Part shown: piece after piece, positions 1-10,300 of the stretch
How positions within the stretch are numbered: position 1 is the first letter of the stretch
How the letters are laid out: the number at the start of each line of letters is the position of its first letter
Source: Polytrichum commune
Lineage: Eukaryota > Streptophyta > Polytrichopsida > Polytrichales > Polytrichaceae
Direction: 5' to 3'
NCBI GenBank assembly: GCA_950295325.1
Contig: OX485806.1
Span: 18,600,001 to 18,664,000, forward strand
Length of the DNA stretch: 64,000 nt
Made by a program: the position numbers and the translations under genes
The notes under the pieces: generated by a model
The model's database searches: none
What the model saw: only the letters and a program-made list of their open reading frames with translations
Told to the model about the DNA's origin: nothing

Positions 1-841
1 GATAATACTGTCGTCCACCACCAAGCAATTCTCAGGTGCCACACCTAGCACCTCAGATGCTTTCTTATAAATTGTTGGGTCAGGCTTCTTCTTATCCACG
101 TCATCACCTGCTACCAACACACTCTCTTACATGAGAAAGCTGAGCATAATTTTGATGAACAGATTTTTCAGTGCACTTAGACACAATAAATTCAGGCAAA
201 TAATGGATGTCATTTTTGTTACGAGGACAAGAATACATGAAACATTGTAAATTGCATGTACATGTGTGCATGCACAACATACAATTTTGTGTACATCATG
301 AAGAAAGTCAGTGTGTAATTTGCCAAGAAGCAGTCCAATCCTTCAAACCTTTCCTGCATGAATGAAAACTTTACTCAGTGATTTCCCAATGGTCATACTG
401 TCTCTCTATTTGTGAAACAAGGAAATAAGAACAACATGGTTTCCTTTTGTCTTTCTTTCTGATTTATAAGAGAGATCCTTGCACCATCTTTTCCAAGTAA
501 AAACAGGGAAGACTACCTTGCCCAGTAGATTGGAAAGGCAGAACACCACTGAACGTTTAGTTGCAGCTGAGCACACTGCCAGTTTTATCACCTGCACACA
601 AATTGAAATCAATGCAACCATCCCATTAGATTACACCCTTTTGACATCAACTAATATGGGTCTTACACTGCTTCTAATACTTTACCAATTCATATGTCAT
701 CTAATGCACAATTTCATTCCAGTCCAAGGTTATTCATTCGCAGGAATTTATCCAGTTGACCAACTGTTGAAGTGCATCCTCATACATTACCTTTTCCCGA
801 GTTGCATCCATGAGCTGTAAGACTCCTGGACGTGGCTCCAC
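1..841 (-). CDS. CBBY-like HAD-superfamily hydrolase, partial, 4 exons seen
   Basis: Four short minus-strand exons join in frame. Exon 841-791 encodes a VEPRPGVLQLMD stretch, exon 591-517 has KLAVCSAATKRSVV, exon 353-323 has ERFEGLDCFL, and exon 110-1 has AGDDVDKKKPDP followed by CLVVDDS. The order and residues match the middle and C-terminal half of the plant chloroplast CBBY-like/At4g39970-type HAD phosphatases: cap return, motif II Ser/Thr region, motif III Lys (KKKPDP) and motif IV acidic pair (VVDDS). CBBY proteins dephosphorylate sugar bisphosphates; the exact substrate is not readable here. The C-terminus lies beyond the left edge. The N-terminal exons with the nucleophile DxD motif were not found to the right, either up to element A or just beyond it. 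The donor after 323 reads CA instead of GT, although the reading frame demands that junction, so the gene may be damaged or the site non-canonical. Confidence 0.8.
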
Positions 842-1660
842 CTGCAATATATAACCTATGTTCGGGCAAAACCGACGGCTAGTTCATTATCAGCCGATGG
901 ATTTCCCCTCATGGCCGGTCCAAATTTCCAACCATCGGATGGCAATCCGACTGTAATTTCAATCCTCCGGCAATTAGCCGATGGACCAGAAAATGTCCCG
1001 GAAATGTAGCCGATTCTTCTTGTGAGTTACTGGATTTCAGCCGGAAGCATCCAGAACGCTATTTGTCTGGGGTATCTGATGATGCACTTGAGGAAGTACC
1101 CTAAACCTTAAACTTTTTGAATTCTGCAACCTTTCCATGATGACCAAATCCAATTGCTTCTATGAAGAATTGGGGGACCCTTGGCCTTCAAGCGGTGAAG
1201 GCATTGCAAGGTTCAATTCCTGCCAAGGATATTATCTCTTCAAATTTAAAGTTTTGAACATGCCTTTTCTTTTCACTTATTCAAGATTTTGTACTAAGAA
1301 ATGATTTCTAATAACTTTTCATACATTTTTTAAACAATTAGTGCCGATATGAATTCCATTTAATCGGATATTGGCCAATGAAAATATGAAAATATAGGCA
1401 ATTGGCCGATTGATTTTACAAAAGACCGGCTCTTGCCGATGTAAATTGGAAAAAATCCGACCCTTCGTAGCAACTACCGGCAATTAGCCACTAAGGCTTC
1501 AAAAACTTCCCGAACTCTGTATATAACTAGATTTGAGCCAATGTTTCTGGTAGTAACCAAACTAAATTGAGTACTCGGTAGAAAAACAGACAGAACCCTG
1601 AACAAATAAGCATCAATTTTAGGCTCAGTTTGGGCTGTTTTGAGATCAAGGCATGCGATG
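842..1660. other. Non-coding, dispersed-repeat DNA
   Basis: No gene is seen. Between 880 and 1500 short CCGATGG / GGCAATTAGCCG words recur in both orientations, typical of a decayed transposon. The stretch follows the acceptor of the last visible CBBY-like exon, so it is either intron or inserted DNA. Confidence 0.4.
1165..1240 (+). repeat. tRNA-derived (SINE-like) fragment
   Basis: Contains GGTTCAATTCC near 1210, close to the Pol III B-box, preceded by CCTTGGCCTTCAAGCGG. A related copy lies on the minus strand near 13750-13830 inside element A. It does not fold into a full tRNA cloverleaf that I can draw, so I call it SINE-like, not a tRNA gene. Confidence 0.4.
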
Positions 1661-1674
1661 AACTAGGTAATGCT

Positions 1675-1765
1675 AGGTGATGGATGCGAGGAGCTCTGCC
1701 ATGGGGCTGCCTAAATACCCCCGACGAGCGTTGCAGCTGTCAGGGCGGCGGGCAAGGGCAGCCCC
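1675..1765 (+). repeat. Dispersed repeat, inverted copy at 23405-23480
   Basis: GGGGCTGCCTAAATACCCCCGA and its surroundings reappear reverse-complemented at 23405-23480. Both copies sit in repeat-rich DNA on opposite sides of element A. Family unknown. Confidence 0.5.
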
Positions 1766-2141
1766 AAAAAAGCCAGAGGTTCGGACACCCGACCCTGGCC
1801 TAATCCCCCGACCATGTCCACCCGGTGTCCAGCCCGGCCTCCAACATGGATTCCCGCCCGGCCTCTAGCCTGGACAGACGCCCAGTTTTCCGGCCGGCTT
1901 CCAGCCTGGCTGCCTGCCTCGCCCTCCACCTGGCCACCCTCCACCTAGCACCTAGCCACCCTCCACCTTTACTAGTGCACCCGCCTTTCATTTGAATTTT
2001 TTTGGTTTTGCTTTGCTCATGGTTGTTGCAATGATGTGAGGAGCTTTGGTGTGGTTGTCAAGAACATGGCGGCGGCCATGCATATGCACTAGATCTTGGT
2101 TCTAAGGTTGTAGGACAGGGCGCTGCTCCAAAAAATGGAAT

Positions 2142-2460
2142 GGATCCATGAGAGGGACACAATTTCATGGCATCCGGCCAAGCACATGAACCACATCTTG
2201 GATCTGAGGGCGATGGACAGGGCGTTTAGGGTTTGAGGTTGCAATGGATCAGAGAGAGGGACACAGTTTCATGGCATGCGGCCAAGCTCATGGACCGGAT
2301 CTTGTGTTTCAAGGCGTAAGACAGGGCGCTGATCCACTGAATGCAATGGATCCAAGAGAGGAAAACAATCTCATAACATGCGGCCAAACATATGGACCAG
2401 ATCTTATGTTTCAAGGTGTAGGACAAGGCGATGATCCACTGAATGCAATGGACGGAAATG
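2142..2460 (+). repeat. 102-bp tandem repeats, about three copies
   Basis: Units begin near 2142, 2244 and 2346, with a partial one near 2448, each reading like ATGGATCAGAGAGAGGGACA. The period is a multiple of three, so the plus-strand reading gives 34-residue repeats with the core CGQxxGPDLxFQGVxQGxDPLNA. They form the N-terminal part of the broken gene annotated at 2244-4038. Confidence 0.75.
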
Positions 2461-4038
2461 AGGGAAACCCTTTAAGAATATGGAATTTTGGAGGTGACCC
2501 TGAACTTGCACAAGAGCGATCTACAGTCCATGAACACAGTGGCTACAATGCATATGCAGTGGATCTTGGGACAGGAGATGATGCAAACACTTCGGAATTT
2601 GAATTCATAGCTACTCACAGACTTGGATAAGGACCACCTGGAGGACATTTAGTAGATCACAACGTCAACCATGAAAGCCATGCATCTCACCTGCATACGA
2701 ATGATGCAGATTTGAATATGCTAGAGTTTGTTTATGTGATGGAAGTACAAACTTCAGTCCAAGAGAAGAAGATCCGTCCGTCATGGAGGAATTTGTACCA
2801 GAGAGTCCTGGCATCTGTCCAAGTACCACCCCCTGGCCCTTTTGACAAGACATATTTAAAGTGGGAGGCCAAGTCCAATCACGGCAATGGTAACATAAAG
2901 GATACAATTCATTGGGCTCGGCTAGATGATTTTTTGGAAGGAGAAATGTCAACCCGGCAGTTCCCTTGCACCTTTCATGAGGAATCTAGGCAATGCATAA
3001 AGAGACAAGACAGGAAGCAAATATGTGCCGAATCTGCAATTCAAAAGATGAGGTAACGATTCTTGCGTTTTTTTTAGGTGTTTTGGGTTTAGGATTTAAA
3101 CATGTAATGGAATTTGCATTTATCCCCTTCGAATTTTGGTTTTTAGATAGCATTGAAGCCTGTCATACACGCGTCCTCTGCATGACCTAGTCCATATTGT
3201 GAACATGTGGTCTATCACGTCGTGAGAGCTTGAACTAACCATGAGACGTGTCCTCCAATGTAGTTATTGGTGCCAGTATGGGCCAATGGACTACACTAGA
3301 CAATACAAGGTAGAGGTTCAGAAGGTGTTTGCACATGTGCTATTGGAGAAAAAAAAATCAACATCTCATCGACAAGCATTACAGAGGGCGCAAAAACTTG
3401 TAGAAAAGGCTTAGAAGGACGCAACATCAAAACCACAATATCGGAAGAAAGGAAGGACAGAGGCTGTTCCAGATCTCAATGAGGACGATCCTGATGAGGA
3501 TCTCCAGGATCAAGCCAGGGTGCAAGATGCACAGGCCAAGCTCCTTCAGGCACAAACCCTCATCCAGGCATCTACGAAGCCTAAGAGGAAAACTAGGGTT
3601 GGTAAGGTCCAGGCTGGAATGTCCATCAAGAGAGGATGTCAATGTAATTTTGTTGCCAAACAATTACTTCTAGATGAATCTCTTTGTACAATTCAATTTC
3701 ATTGCATGACACATACTAATAAGGACAGCAAGCCCTGTCATGGCACTGAGTTTGGAGGGCAGCGGGTTGGCTTATCGGGTCGTTTGTCCACGACAACAAA
3801 ACAATGGATAGTTGATACACTCAAATCTGGGAAGTCGCCGGCTCAGGTTATGGCAGAGCACAAGTTTGTGGTTATGCAAGGTGTATGTAGTACAATCATT
3901 CAATCCACCCAAAAGCATAAATTACACATAACTTACACTAGAACTTATCAAATCAACCAGAAGCTTGCGGCTCAAAGGGGCCCTAATTGTATCACTGGTG
4001 TTGGGAAACTCGATCCGGATAAGAACATATCAGAATAA
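2244..4038 (+). pseudogene. Degraded transposase-like gene (possibly MULE-related)
   Basis: Open stretches at 2244-2630, 2712-3056 and 3241-4038 look like exons of one old gene. A donor-like GAG|GTAACG lies near 3053 and an acceptor-like ATGTAG near 3260. The last part is acidic (DLNEDDPDEDLQD), then Gln/Ala-rich, then has a Cys/His cluster (GCQCNF ... FHCMTH ... KPCHG) followed by a KSGKSPAQVM segment. This arrangement reminds me of the N-terminal zinc-binding part of MULE/FAR1-type transposases, but no catalytic triad is present. An in-frame TAG near 3412 and loss of the 3' part mark it as broken. The function call is tentative. Confidence 0.4.
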
Positions 4039-4134
4039 TTACAAGCTTGAGTTAAAGGAGCGTAAATCTCAAGAAATATGATCTTGCAACTGTGACACCA
4101 TTGGCACCTTGATCTCTCCAGGTCAATGAATGAG

Positions 4135-4195
4135 GAGAACCGACCGCTAGTTACAGATGAACCGGTTGAGTTTGAAAAATAACTGGTAAGTTCAG
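4135..4195 (+). repeat. Short dispersed repeat
   Basis: The stretch around ACCGACCGCTAGTTACAGAT matches, reverse-complemented, 31080-31145 and 52270-52350. It is part of a dispersed non-coding repeat around both elements. Confidence 0.45.
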
Positions 4196-4279
4196 GACTT
4201 CAGGAAAGTTACCGATCATTTTACAATGTACATAAGTTAATACTCAACCACAGGAGTACAATCTGAAGCCTACACTGAT

Positions 4280-4390
4280 TGGGAATAAGTATCCATATCC
4301 ATCCTAATAACGGAATGAAACTTGGACAATACATTTGGTCCCATTCATCAATTCTACTTTGCTCCTGCAAGAAATAACTGAAGATACAAT
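4280..4390 (+). repeat. Direct repeat flanking element A (left copy)
   Basis: The stretch containing CATTTGGTCCCATTCATCAA and TCTACTTTGCTCCT matches 21508-21618 in the same orientation, just beyond the right end of element A. It is diverged, so it predates the insertion of A. It could be part of an older repeat into which A inserted. Confidence 0.55.
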
Positions 4391-4434
4391 TCCCAAGTAT
4401 AGAATAGCTCATAGCAAGGTGGTAAATCTTTCTG

Positions 4435-4463
4435 AAACAACACTATATTCGTTAAATTGAGAC
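4435..4463 (+). repeat. Element A left target duplication and TIR
   Basis: AAAC (4435-4438) followed by AACACTATATTCG and twelve further bases, all matching the reverse complement of the right end. Confidence 0.95.
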
Positions 4464-4599
4464 CTTTTGGGCATTTTGAGACATTCATAGAAATAAGAAC
4501 AAGGATAAATGGAACACATATTGGTGAAAGTTGTAAGATGCGAACACTTTGAAGCGGGTGTTTAGACCAAGAACCCCATTAATAACTCATATTTGTGAT

Positions 4600-4920
4600 G
4601 GTTTAGGTAGGGCAATCCAAACCATAGATCTTATTGAAGGGAAAATCTTAAAACATTCATATTAATGCACACAAAATATGAGAGCTTGTATGAATATGGT
4701 TTAGGTAGGGCAATCCAAACCATAGATCTTATTGAAGGGAAAATCTTAAAACATTCATATTAATGCACACAAAATATGAGAGCTTGTATGAATATGGTTT
4801 AGGTAGGGCACTCCAAACCATAGATCTTATTGAAGGGGAAATCTTAAAACATTCATATTAATGCACACAATAAGACACTCCAAACCTTAGACCATATGGA
4901 AGGGGAAATCATGTCTAACT
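4600..4920 (+). repeat. 98-bp subterminal direct repeats of element A
   Basis: Copies start at 4600, 4698 and 4796, each with GGTTTAGGTAGGG then C(A/T)CCAAACC. A partial copy ends near 4920. The unit core is itself an imperfect inverted repeat. Reverse-oriented relatives (TTTGGAGTGCTCTACC) lie near 21069 and 21112 at the right end. Such subterminal repeats usually bind the transposase complex; here that role is inferred. Confidence 0.8.
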
Positions 4921-5051
4921 TATATTATTGCAAAAAAAAACATACAAAGTGTGGCATGTAAAATGCATATCATGCTAACACCACACATCCATTGGATAGT
5001 GCGACCCAAAATGTTCTTGCCTATGGCCCAAAACCCTACGCCTACTATGGC

Positions 5052-5852
5052 CTATCTAGCCTCGGATACTACCTCTTTTTCTTTTGCTTCATTTTCTTTT
5101 GTTTTTTTTTCTTTTGCCTCTTTTTCTTTTGCTGCAGCTTCTTTTGCTCGCATTGCTTCAACATTCCTGAAAATCTCCGCCCCGCGACTATAGCCATTCT
5201 TGGGGTGACCGCCATCCATAACACATTTTGGAGTCCGTCGGCCACCCGAAATATACGTCGAAGAATTCGAATACGATGAAGTGGATTGTCTCGCATTTCT
5301 GGTCATGGCGTACATATGCTCGAACTCGATGGATGCACTAGACCGCATAGGTTTACGGGTGGGAGCAACCTGCAACGCGTCAATGCAAGACCACATGTGT
5401 TAGTTTAGGGAGGAAGACCCAAACGTGTCACACATTCATTTTTTAAGTGCAAAATGATTGTAATGCGCGGTTAACCAGGTTTGGGGGGGGGGGTTCACCT
5501 TGTCACCGGGGGCGTTCCCGTCGGAGTCGGCGAGGAGGGGCAATGCGTCCCGCAAAGGAATAGGAAGGGTTCCACTCTTCGTTGGCCGAGCGTCCATCCG
5601 CAGCCGCCGTTGAGGTGTACTACTGCCGCCGGGCGGAGAGGGGGATGTCCGGACGCATTTGCGATTTATGCCCTTGAGCGGTGACGGGGACGAAGAATGC
5701 TGGAAGATTTGCTTGGGTGGGGGGCTATCGACGACGCCGGCCTCAAGAGGCTCCTTGGAGTAGTCAATGGTCGACGCGGCGTCGTAGACGGTCTCGTAGA
5801 AGAAGCTCCCCAAGTCCGACTCGCTGACGATGTCAATCGAGGGCTCCAAATG
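5052..5852 (-). CDS. Element A small Ser/Pro-rich gene (two exons seen)
   Basis: Exons 5852-5499 and 5369-5052 join in phase 0 (donor AAG|GTGAAC, acceptor TTGCAG|GTT), giving about 223 residues to the stop at 5052. Element B has the same gene with the same splice junction. Shared blocks are YDAASTIDYS, VV(D/N)SPPP, SPSPL, RRLRM, a Ser/Tyr-rich part, then YSRGAEIFR and a Lys/Glu/Ala-rich helical tail (MRAKEAAAKEKEAKEKK). No known domain is recognised. Conservation between the two diverged elements shows it is a real gene. Its position next to the FCP1-like gene suggests a partner or adaptor role, which is inference only. The 5' exon is unresolved; 5852 follows an acceptor-like TTTGCGCCAG. Confidence 0.65.
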
Positions 5853-5965
5853 CTGGCGCAAAAAAAGGAACGAAACAAAACCCAAGGGAGGAGGGTTTGC
5901 TAGAGCGCGTGAAAATCAAGATACATATGAAGCATATATTACACAAAATGAACGGGCGCGTACGC

Positions 5966-6011
5966 ACACACATACATACATACATACATACATACATACA
6001 CATACAAACAC
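5966..6011. repeat. CA/CATA microsatellite
   Basis: A run of CACACA followed by repeated CATA units, between the Ser/Pro-rich gene and the FCP1-like stop codon. Confidence 0.9.
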
Positions 6012-6021
6012 ACGTAGTGTC

Positions 6022-6834
6022 TCAAATGAGCTTGTTAAATTTCGCGTGAGATAACAACTCTCTGTACAAATGGTCTCGTGGATCCATGTATCTCTCGCCT
6101 ATCGGATTGTTCCTAACAAAATTGTTTACGGGCAGTTCGCTTCCGCAGAGCGCCTGGAGGTATTTACCAAGGTCTAACAAAAATCGGTCCCGGACCTTCT
6201 CGACCGTCCAGGTAGGGCAAACTATGAGGTTGGCCGTCGGGTTCAACATGTTCTTTGCGGCGCTGTCGTCCACCATGAGCGTGTTCTCGCGGGTGGGACG
6301 GACGTCGTAGGGGACGCCTATCAAGGACGGCCGCTGGTCCCCAAAAATGGGCTTCAAGACCTTGAGATATTGGGGGGAAGCGGGGTTGTTTGGTTTTTTG
6401 ACGACTTTGCCGTCCGGTGTGTACAATATTCTACAGGCTTCCTGTGCTAGGACCATGCAGGGGGGCTCGATGCCCTTGAAGATGAACTCCACGACGGCAT
6501 TGGTGTTCTCGGCCGTCATGGAGCTCCAAACGACCACCCACCATCGTTGTTGGGCCAGCTGGAGGAAGGTCCGAAGCCACGGGCGGAGGTGAACTAGCTT
6601 GCTCTTTATGAACGTGGGCGGGCCGTCGTAATTCGTGTCCTCGGGCTTGCAAAAGGGCACCGTGGGGGTCCTCGGGCAATGAACGCATTGGACGAGGACC
6701 CCGTTCAGGTCTAACACCAGGAATCGTTTCTTCGGCCGCGGGGGCGGGGCGGGTAAAATCGGGGGCGCCGCCGCGCTGTCCTCTCCGCTCCTTGGAGAAG
6801 AGCGTCGGGGAGCCGCTACGCTATGCTCCGAGCC
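6022..6834 (-). CDS. Element A FCP1-like (HAD) phosphatase domain exon
   Basis: Open from acceptor CCGCAG|GGC at 6834 to the stop at 6022 (270 codons). After a basic Pro-rich leader, LVLDLNGVL is the FCP1/SCP nucleophile motif, normally DxDx(T/V); Asp42 is kept but the second Asp is Asn. Downstream come VVVWSSM (motif II) and MVDDSAAKN (motif III/IV), as in Pol II CTD phosphatases and the plant DLNG group. The protein ends AKFNKLI, identical to element B. No in-frame ATG exists before LDLNG, and the exon starts in phase 0 like the upstream gene's last donor (7351). It may therefore be a further exon of the ParB/methyltransferase-like gene rather than separate. With Asn in place of the acid/base Asp, activity is uncertain; it may act as a phospho-CTD binder. 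Confidence 0.75.
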   Translation of the reverse strand, partial: GSEHSVAAPRRSSPRSGEDSAAAPPILPAPPPRPKKRFLVLDLNGVLVQCVHCPRTPTVPFCKPEDTNYDGPPTFIKSKLVHLRPWLRTFLQLAQQRWWVVVWSSMTAENTNAVVEFIFKGIEPPCMVLAQEACRILYTPDGKVVKKPNNPASPQYLKVLKPIFGDQRPSLIGVPYDVRPTRENTLMVDDSAAKNMLNPTANLIVCPTWTVEKVRDRFLLDLGKYLQALCGSELPVNNFVRNNPIGERYMDPRDHLYRELLSHAKFNKLI

Positions 6835-7305
6835 CTGCGGATACGATCGAGAGAAAACGGTGGGCGACTTATGTCATGCTATGTCCAAACGAAGCATTAA
6901 AGAAACGAGTGTTCTCGGTGCAAACACAAAACCATTTGATTCATTTTGGAGGGGGTGCAACAAGGGACACAAGAGAGGCAAGAGCATACAACATACATTC
7001 AAACACAGGATACAAGTATATAGGAGTAAAAAATGGCGATTATATTGTATACAATGCTCTATGTACATCTTGATTGGGGGGAGCCGCGTTGAACGATGCG
7101 TTCAAACTAGCCTACTTCTACATCTAGCAAAAATTGAAGAGACGGGCCGCCGTGATGAAGACTTCGTCGCAAGCCGGGGGGTATGTGGACGAACGAATGG
7201 TCGGGGGGATGTGGCGAAGGGCGCGAGTGCCGGGGGGGGGGCGACGTGTGCGTGAGTTTAGGGTAGCTAGGGGACACGACCAAGGCAAGAAGACAAAGAC
7301 CCAGG

Positions 7306-7332
7306 GAGTTTGGGTCGACCGACCCAAACTGA
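7306..7332. repeat. Family-A palindrome, one copy, 3' intron
   Basis: TTTGGGTCGACCGACCCAAA inside the presumed intron between the donor at 7350 and the acceptor at 6835. Copies in the coding part of exon 3 (about 7612-7632 and 7680-7701) read as FGSADPNP and FGSSDPNS in the protein. Confidence 0.9.
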
Positions 7333-7350
7333 GTGGGGTCAGTGCATTAC

Positions 7351-10300
7351 CTCGCCTTGGTCGTGCCTTGACGACGTGGATGCCGTCACCGCGTGCGCTG
7401 CCCCACCTCTGTCACCGCCGCCTCCGACGACGACGTCAGCCGCAACCTGCTCCTGCAAAGGCTGACTGTCAGGCCTTTGTCCCAACCCAACCTCCGCATG
7501 CGCATCATGCATTGGTTCATCGACTGGGTTAGGAGTAGAGGTATCACCAGGCCCTTGCGGGCCTTCAACATCTAGCATGGGCTCGTCCACCGGGGTCTGA
7601 TCGGGGACGGGGTTTGGGTCGGCCGACCCAAACCCTGCTGCTTGGCGAGCGTCGCTCTGGGACGCTGCAACGTCGGCACTGTTTGGGTCGGACGACCCAA
7701 ACATGTGGGGGTCGTCCCGCTGGTGGTGTGGGGGCAAGAGGATGGGAGGCCGGAGCGGCGGGGGTGCCAACGGGCTGGAAGCTCTTGGGACGCGCCAAAG
7801 GTTGGGGTCGTCCACCTGCTGGACGGGCGCGTAAGGGCGGGCGTGCGGCTGCAGCAAATGCGCGAAGCTGAAGGACTGCTGCGGCGCCGGCCGCGGGCAG
7901 ATATCCTGTGGAGGGAAGCCTGCGGGCAAGTGAGGGAATGAACTCGGGGGAGCCATCACCAATCCCTGCGCCAGCATGCCCTGGATCACTTGCGTGATCA
8001 GGTCCGCTTGGGACGGAGGTGGGGCCATCGCCCTTTGCCGTTCCTGCTCCAACAGGAGAGCCCTCAACTCCGCGACTTCGTTGCGGACCGAGGGCTCCTC
8101 GGCGGCGGCCTTTTGCAATCGGACGTGTTGCTCCTCGTCCCGGAGCATCTTCGCGTTGGCCTCCTCCACGGTGAGGACCTCGGGTTTCACCCTCACCATC
8201 TTGGCGAACGCTGTGGGGGAGGCAGGATCCGACCTCAGCCTCTTCGCGAGCTCCATGTCGTCCTCGTCCTCGGAGCTTATGGCGATCGTCTCCTCCACCG
8301 CATAGTCCCCGTACAACTTCTTCCCCTTCAGCATTCGCCGCTCCCTGAAGGTGGCCGTCACGTCCCTCGAATACATGTCCTTCGCGTCGGCCACCGTTAG
8401 GACGGGTACTAGCTTGCTCTGCGGCGTTGCAGCCCGCATGGCCTTCTTCCGCTGAGGGGCCTCGGATTCTTGAGTGAATCCTGTTGCCCCTTCCTCCACC
8501 TCCCCCTCCACTTTCTCTGCTTCCTCCTCCTCCTCCTCTTCCTCCCCCTCCTCCGCAACCTCGCCACCTGCTCCCATAGAGGGATTGCCCGGATGCAACC
8601 CGATGAGCGGCTCTGGCAATTGAACGGGGGCTCGCATGGCGAATTCACCCGGGTTGATTCGCCTCGCCATATCCAAAGGATTCTTGCCCCCCTCGACGAT
8701 CTCTTCGACGTAGGATCCGGGTATCCAGTCGAGGATGTCCATTCTCTTGGCCAGCGCCTTCTGGGTCCTGTAGAATTGAACATCGGCATCCTCCACATAG
8801 GAGTAGATGTTCAACCCAGACATCTGCACAATCAAAATCAATACTATTAGTATCACCAAATGAACAAATAATGGAAAGTGACATCCAAAACAAAATAAGA
8901 ATAGTTAGTTTGGGTCGAGCGACCCAAACTGTGCATGCCCATAGACCGTGCCCCTAGTTTGGGTCGAGCGACCCAAACTAGGTATGCCCATAGTTTGGGT
9001 CGAGCGACCCAAACAATGCATGCCCTAGTTTGGGTCGCTCGACCCAAACCGTCCATATAGTTCCTTCAGGTTATTTGCTTACCATGGCTGCGAAAACCGG
9101 TTTGGAGCCCCCGAAGACGTTGAAGATGCAGTCCCCTCTCTTCGTGAGGGTCCTCATCATCCGCAGGTAGAACTCCATGCGCAGCTCATCCGCGGGGTAG
9201 TTGGCGTACTTCGCCTCGTCGTACAAACTCCTGCTGGTGCCCAACCCTTCTTGGACTTGGAAGAGCTTCTCCATCCTGGCTATGGGATGGTTTGGCACCT
9301 TAAGCAGCTCAGCTTTGTACACAAAGTACAAGCACATCACGTTGACGATCTTCGTCTTCTTGTCTTTCAGCGTGCTATACGCCCCCTCCGCCGGTGCAGC
9401 AACGTAGTGAGATTTTGAGACGGCGTACTCTGGCTGCACTTTCCGCACGATCTCGTACACCTGCTTTGCCCTCCTGTCCTCGACAATCCACAGCCAGACG
9501 TCGACCTCCCTGAATTTGGGGCTGCCGTAATCCACAAACTTCGTGAAGAACGGCTCGTAGAATGGGGTGCTCATCGTCCCCTCGAATGAGGCTCCAGGGA
9601 TGTTCCTGAAGTCTATCATTCCAAAGGGGAAGCGGTCTCCGGCTTTTGTCCTGATAGCCTTCCTGGCATCAGAGCCCGGCCATCCTTGGATCTTGAGAGG
9701 CTCGAGGGTGACCAAGTTGAAGTAGGCGTCGCCCTCGAAGCTGACGATCTTCTTCTCCTTTATAAAGTTGGAGAAGGCACGCGCGGAGTGTTCGGGAAGC
9801 GCCCGGTTCCTCCCCCCCTTCACAAGCTTGGACTTCAGGAAGTCGTCTCCCGCCTCCCTGATGAGTGCCGCCATTGACGCACTGGTGAACTTGTAGTCGG
9901 CTTTGAATGCCCTCCAGTGCGCCTCGTCGACCTCTCCATCCACTATGAGTTTCCTTTCCGGCACCAGCTTGTGCAGCTCCTGGACGATGGTCGTCTTCTT
10001 TTTCCTATTCTCCGTCCATTCTTTCATGGTGTAGCATGAAGGGACGAAGATTTTGGGCTTGATGAAGACGATCTTCGGGTGGACCCAACATCTCTTCGTC
10101 GTCGGCTGCACGTGAAGGATGTGGGACGCCGCTTTTCCCATCTCTGTCTCCGAGAGACCTTGAAGAGCCCTGAAGAACTCCCTCACCAGAGGCTTCATCT
10201 GCTTGAAGCGCGCAGTCTGATTGAAGAGCATGCCGGTGTCGGGATCCATGAGGTCCCCCGTCTCGTGTTTCTCGAAAACACTCTTCCATCTCCCCCACAC

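Noticed and set aside
1165-1240. Functional tRNA gene
   Set aside because: Has a B-box-like word but no acceptor stem or anticodon arm that pairs; kept as a SINE-like fragment.
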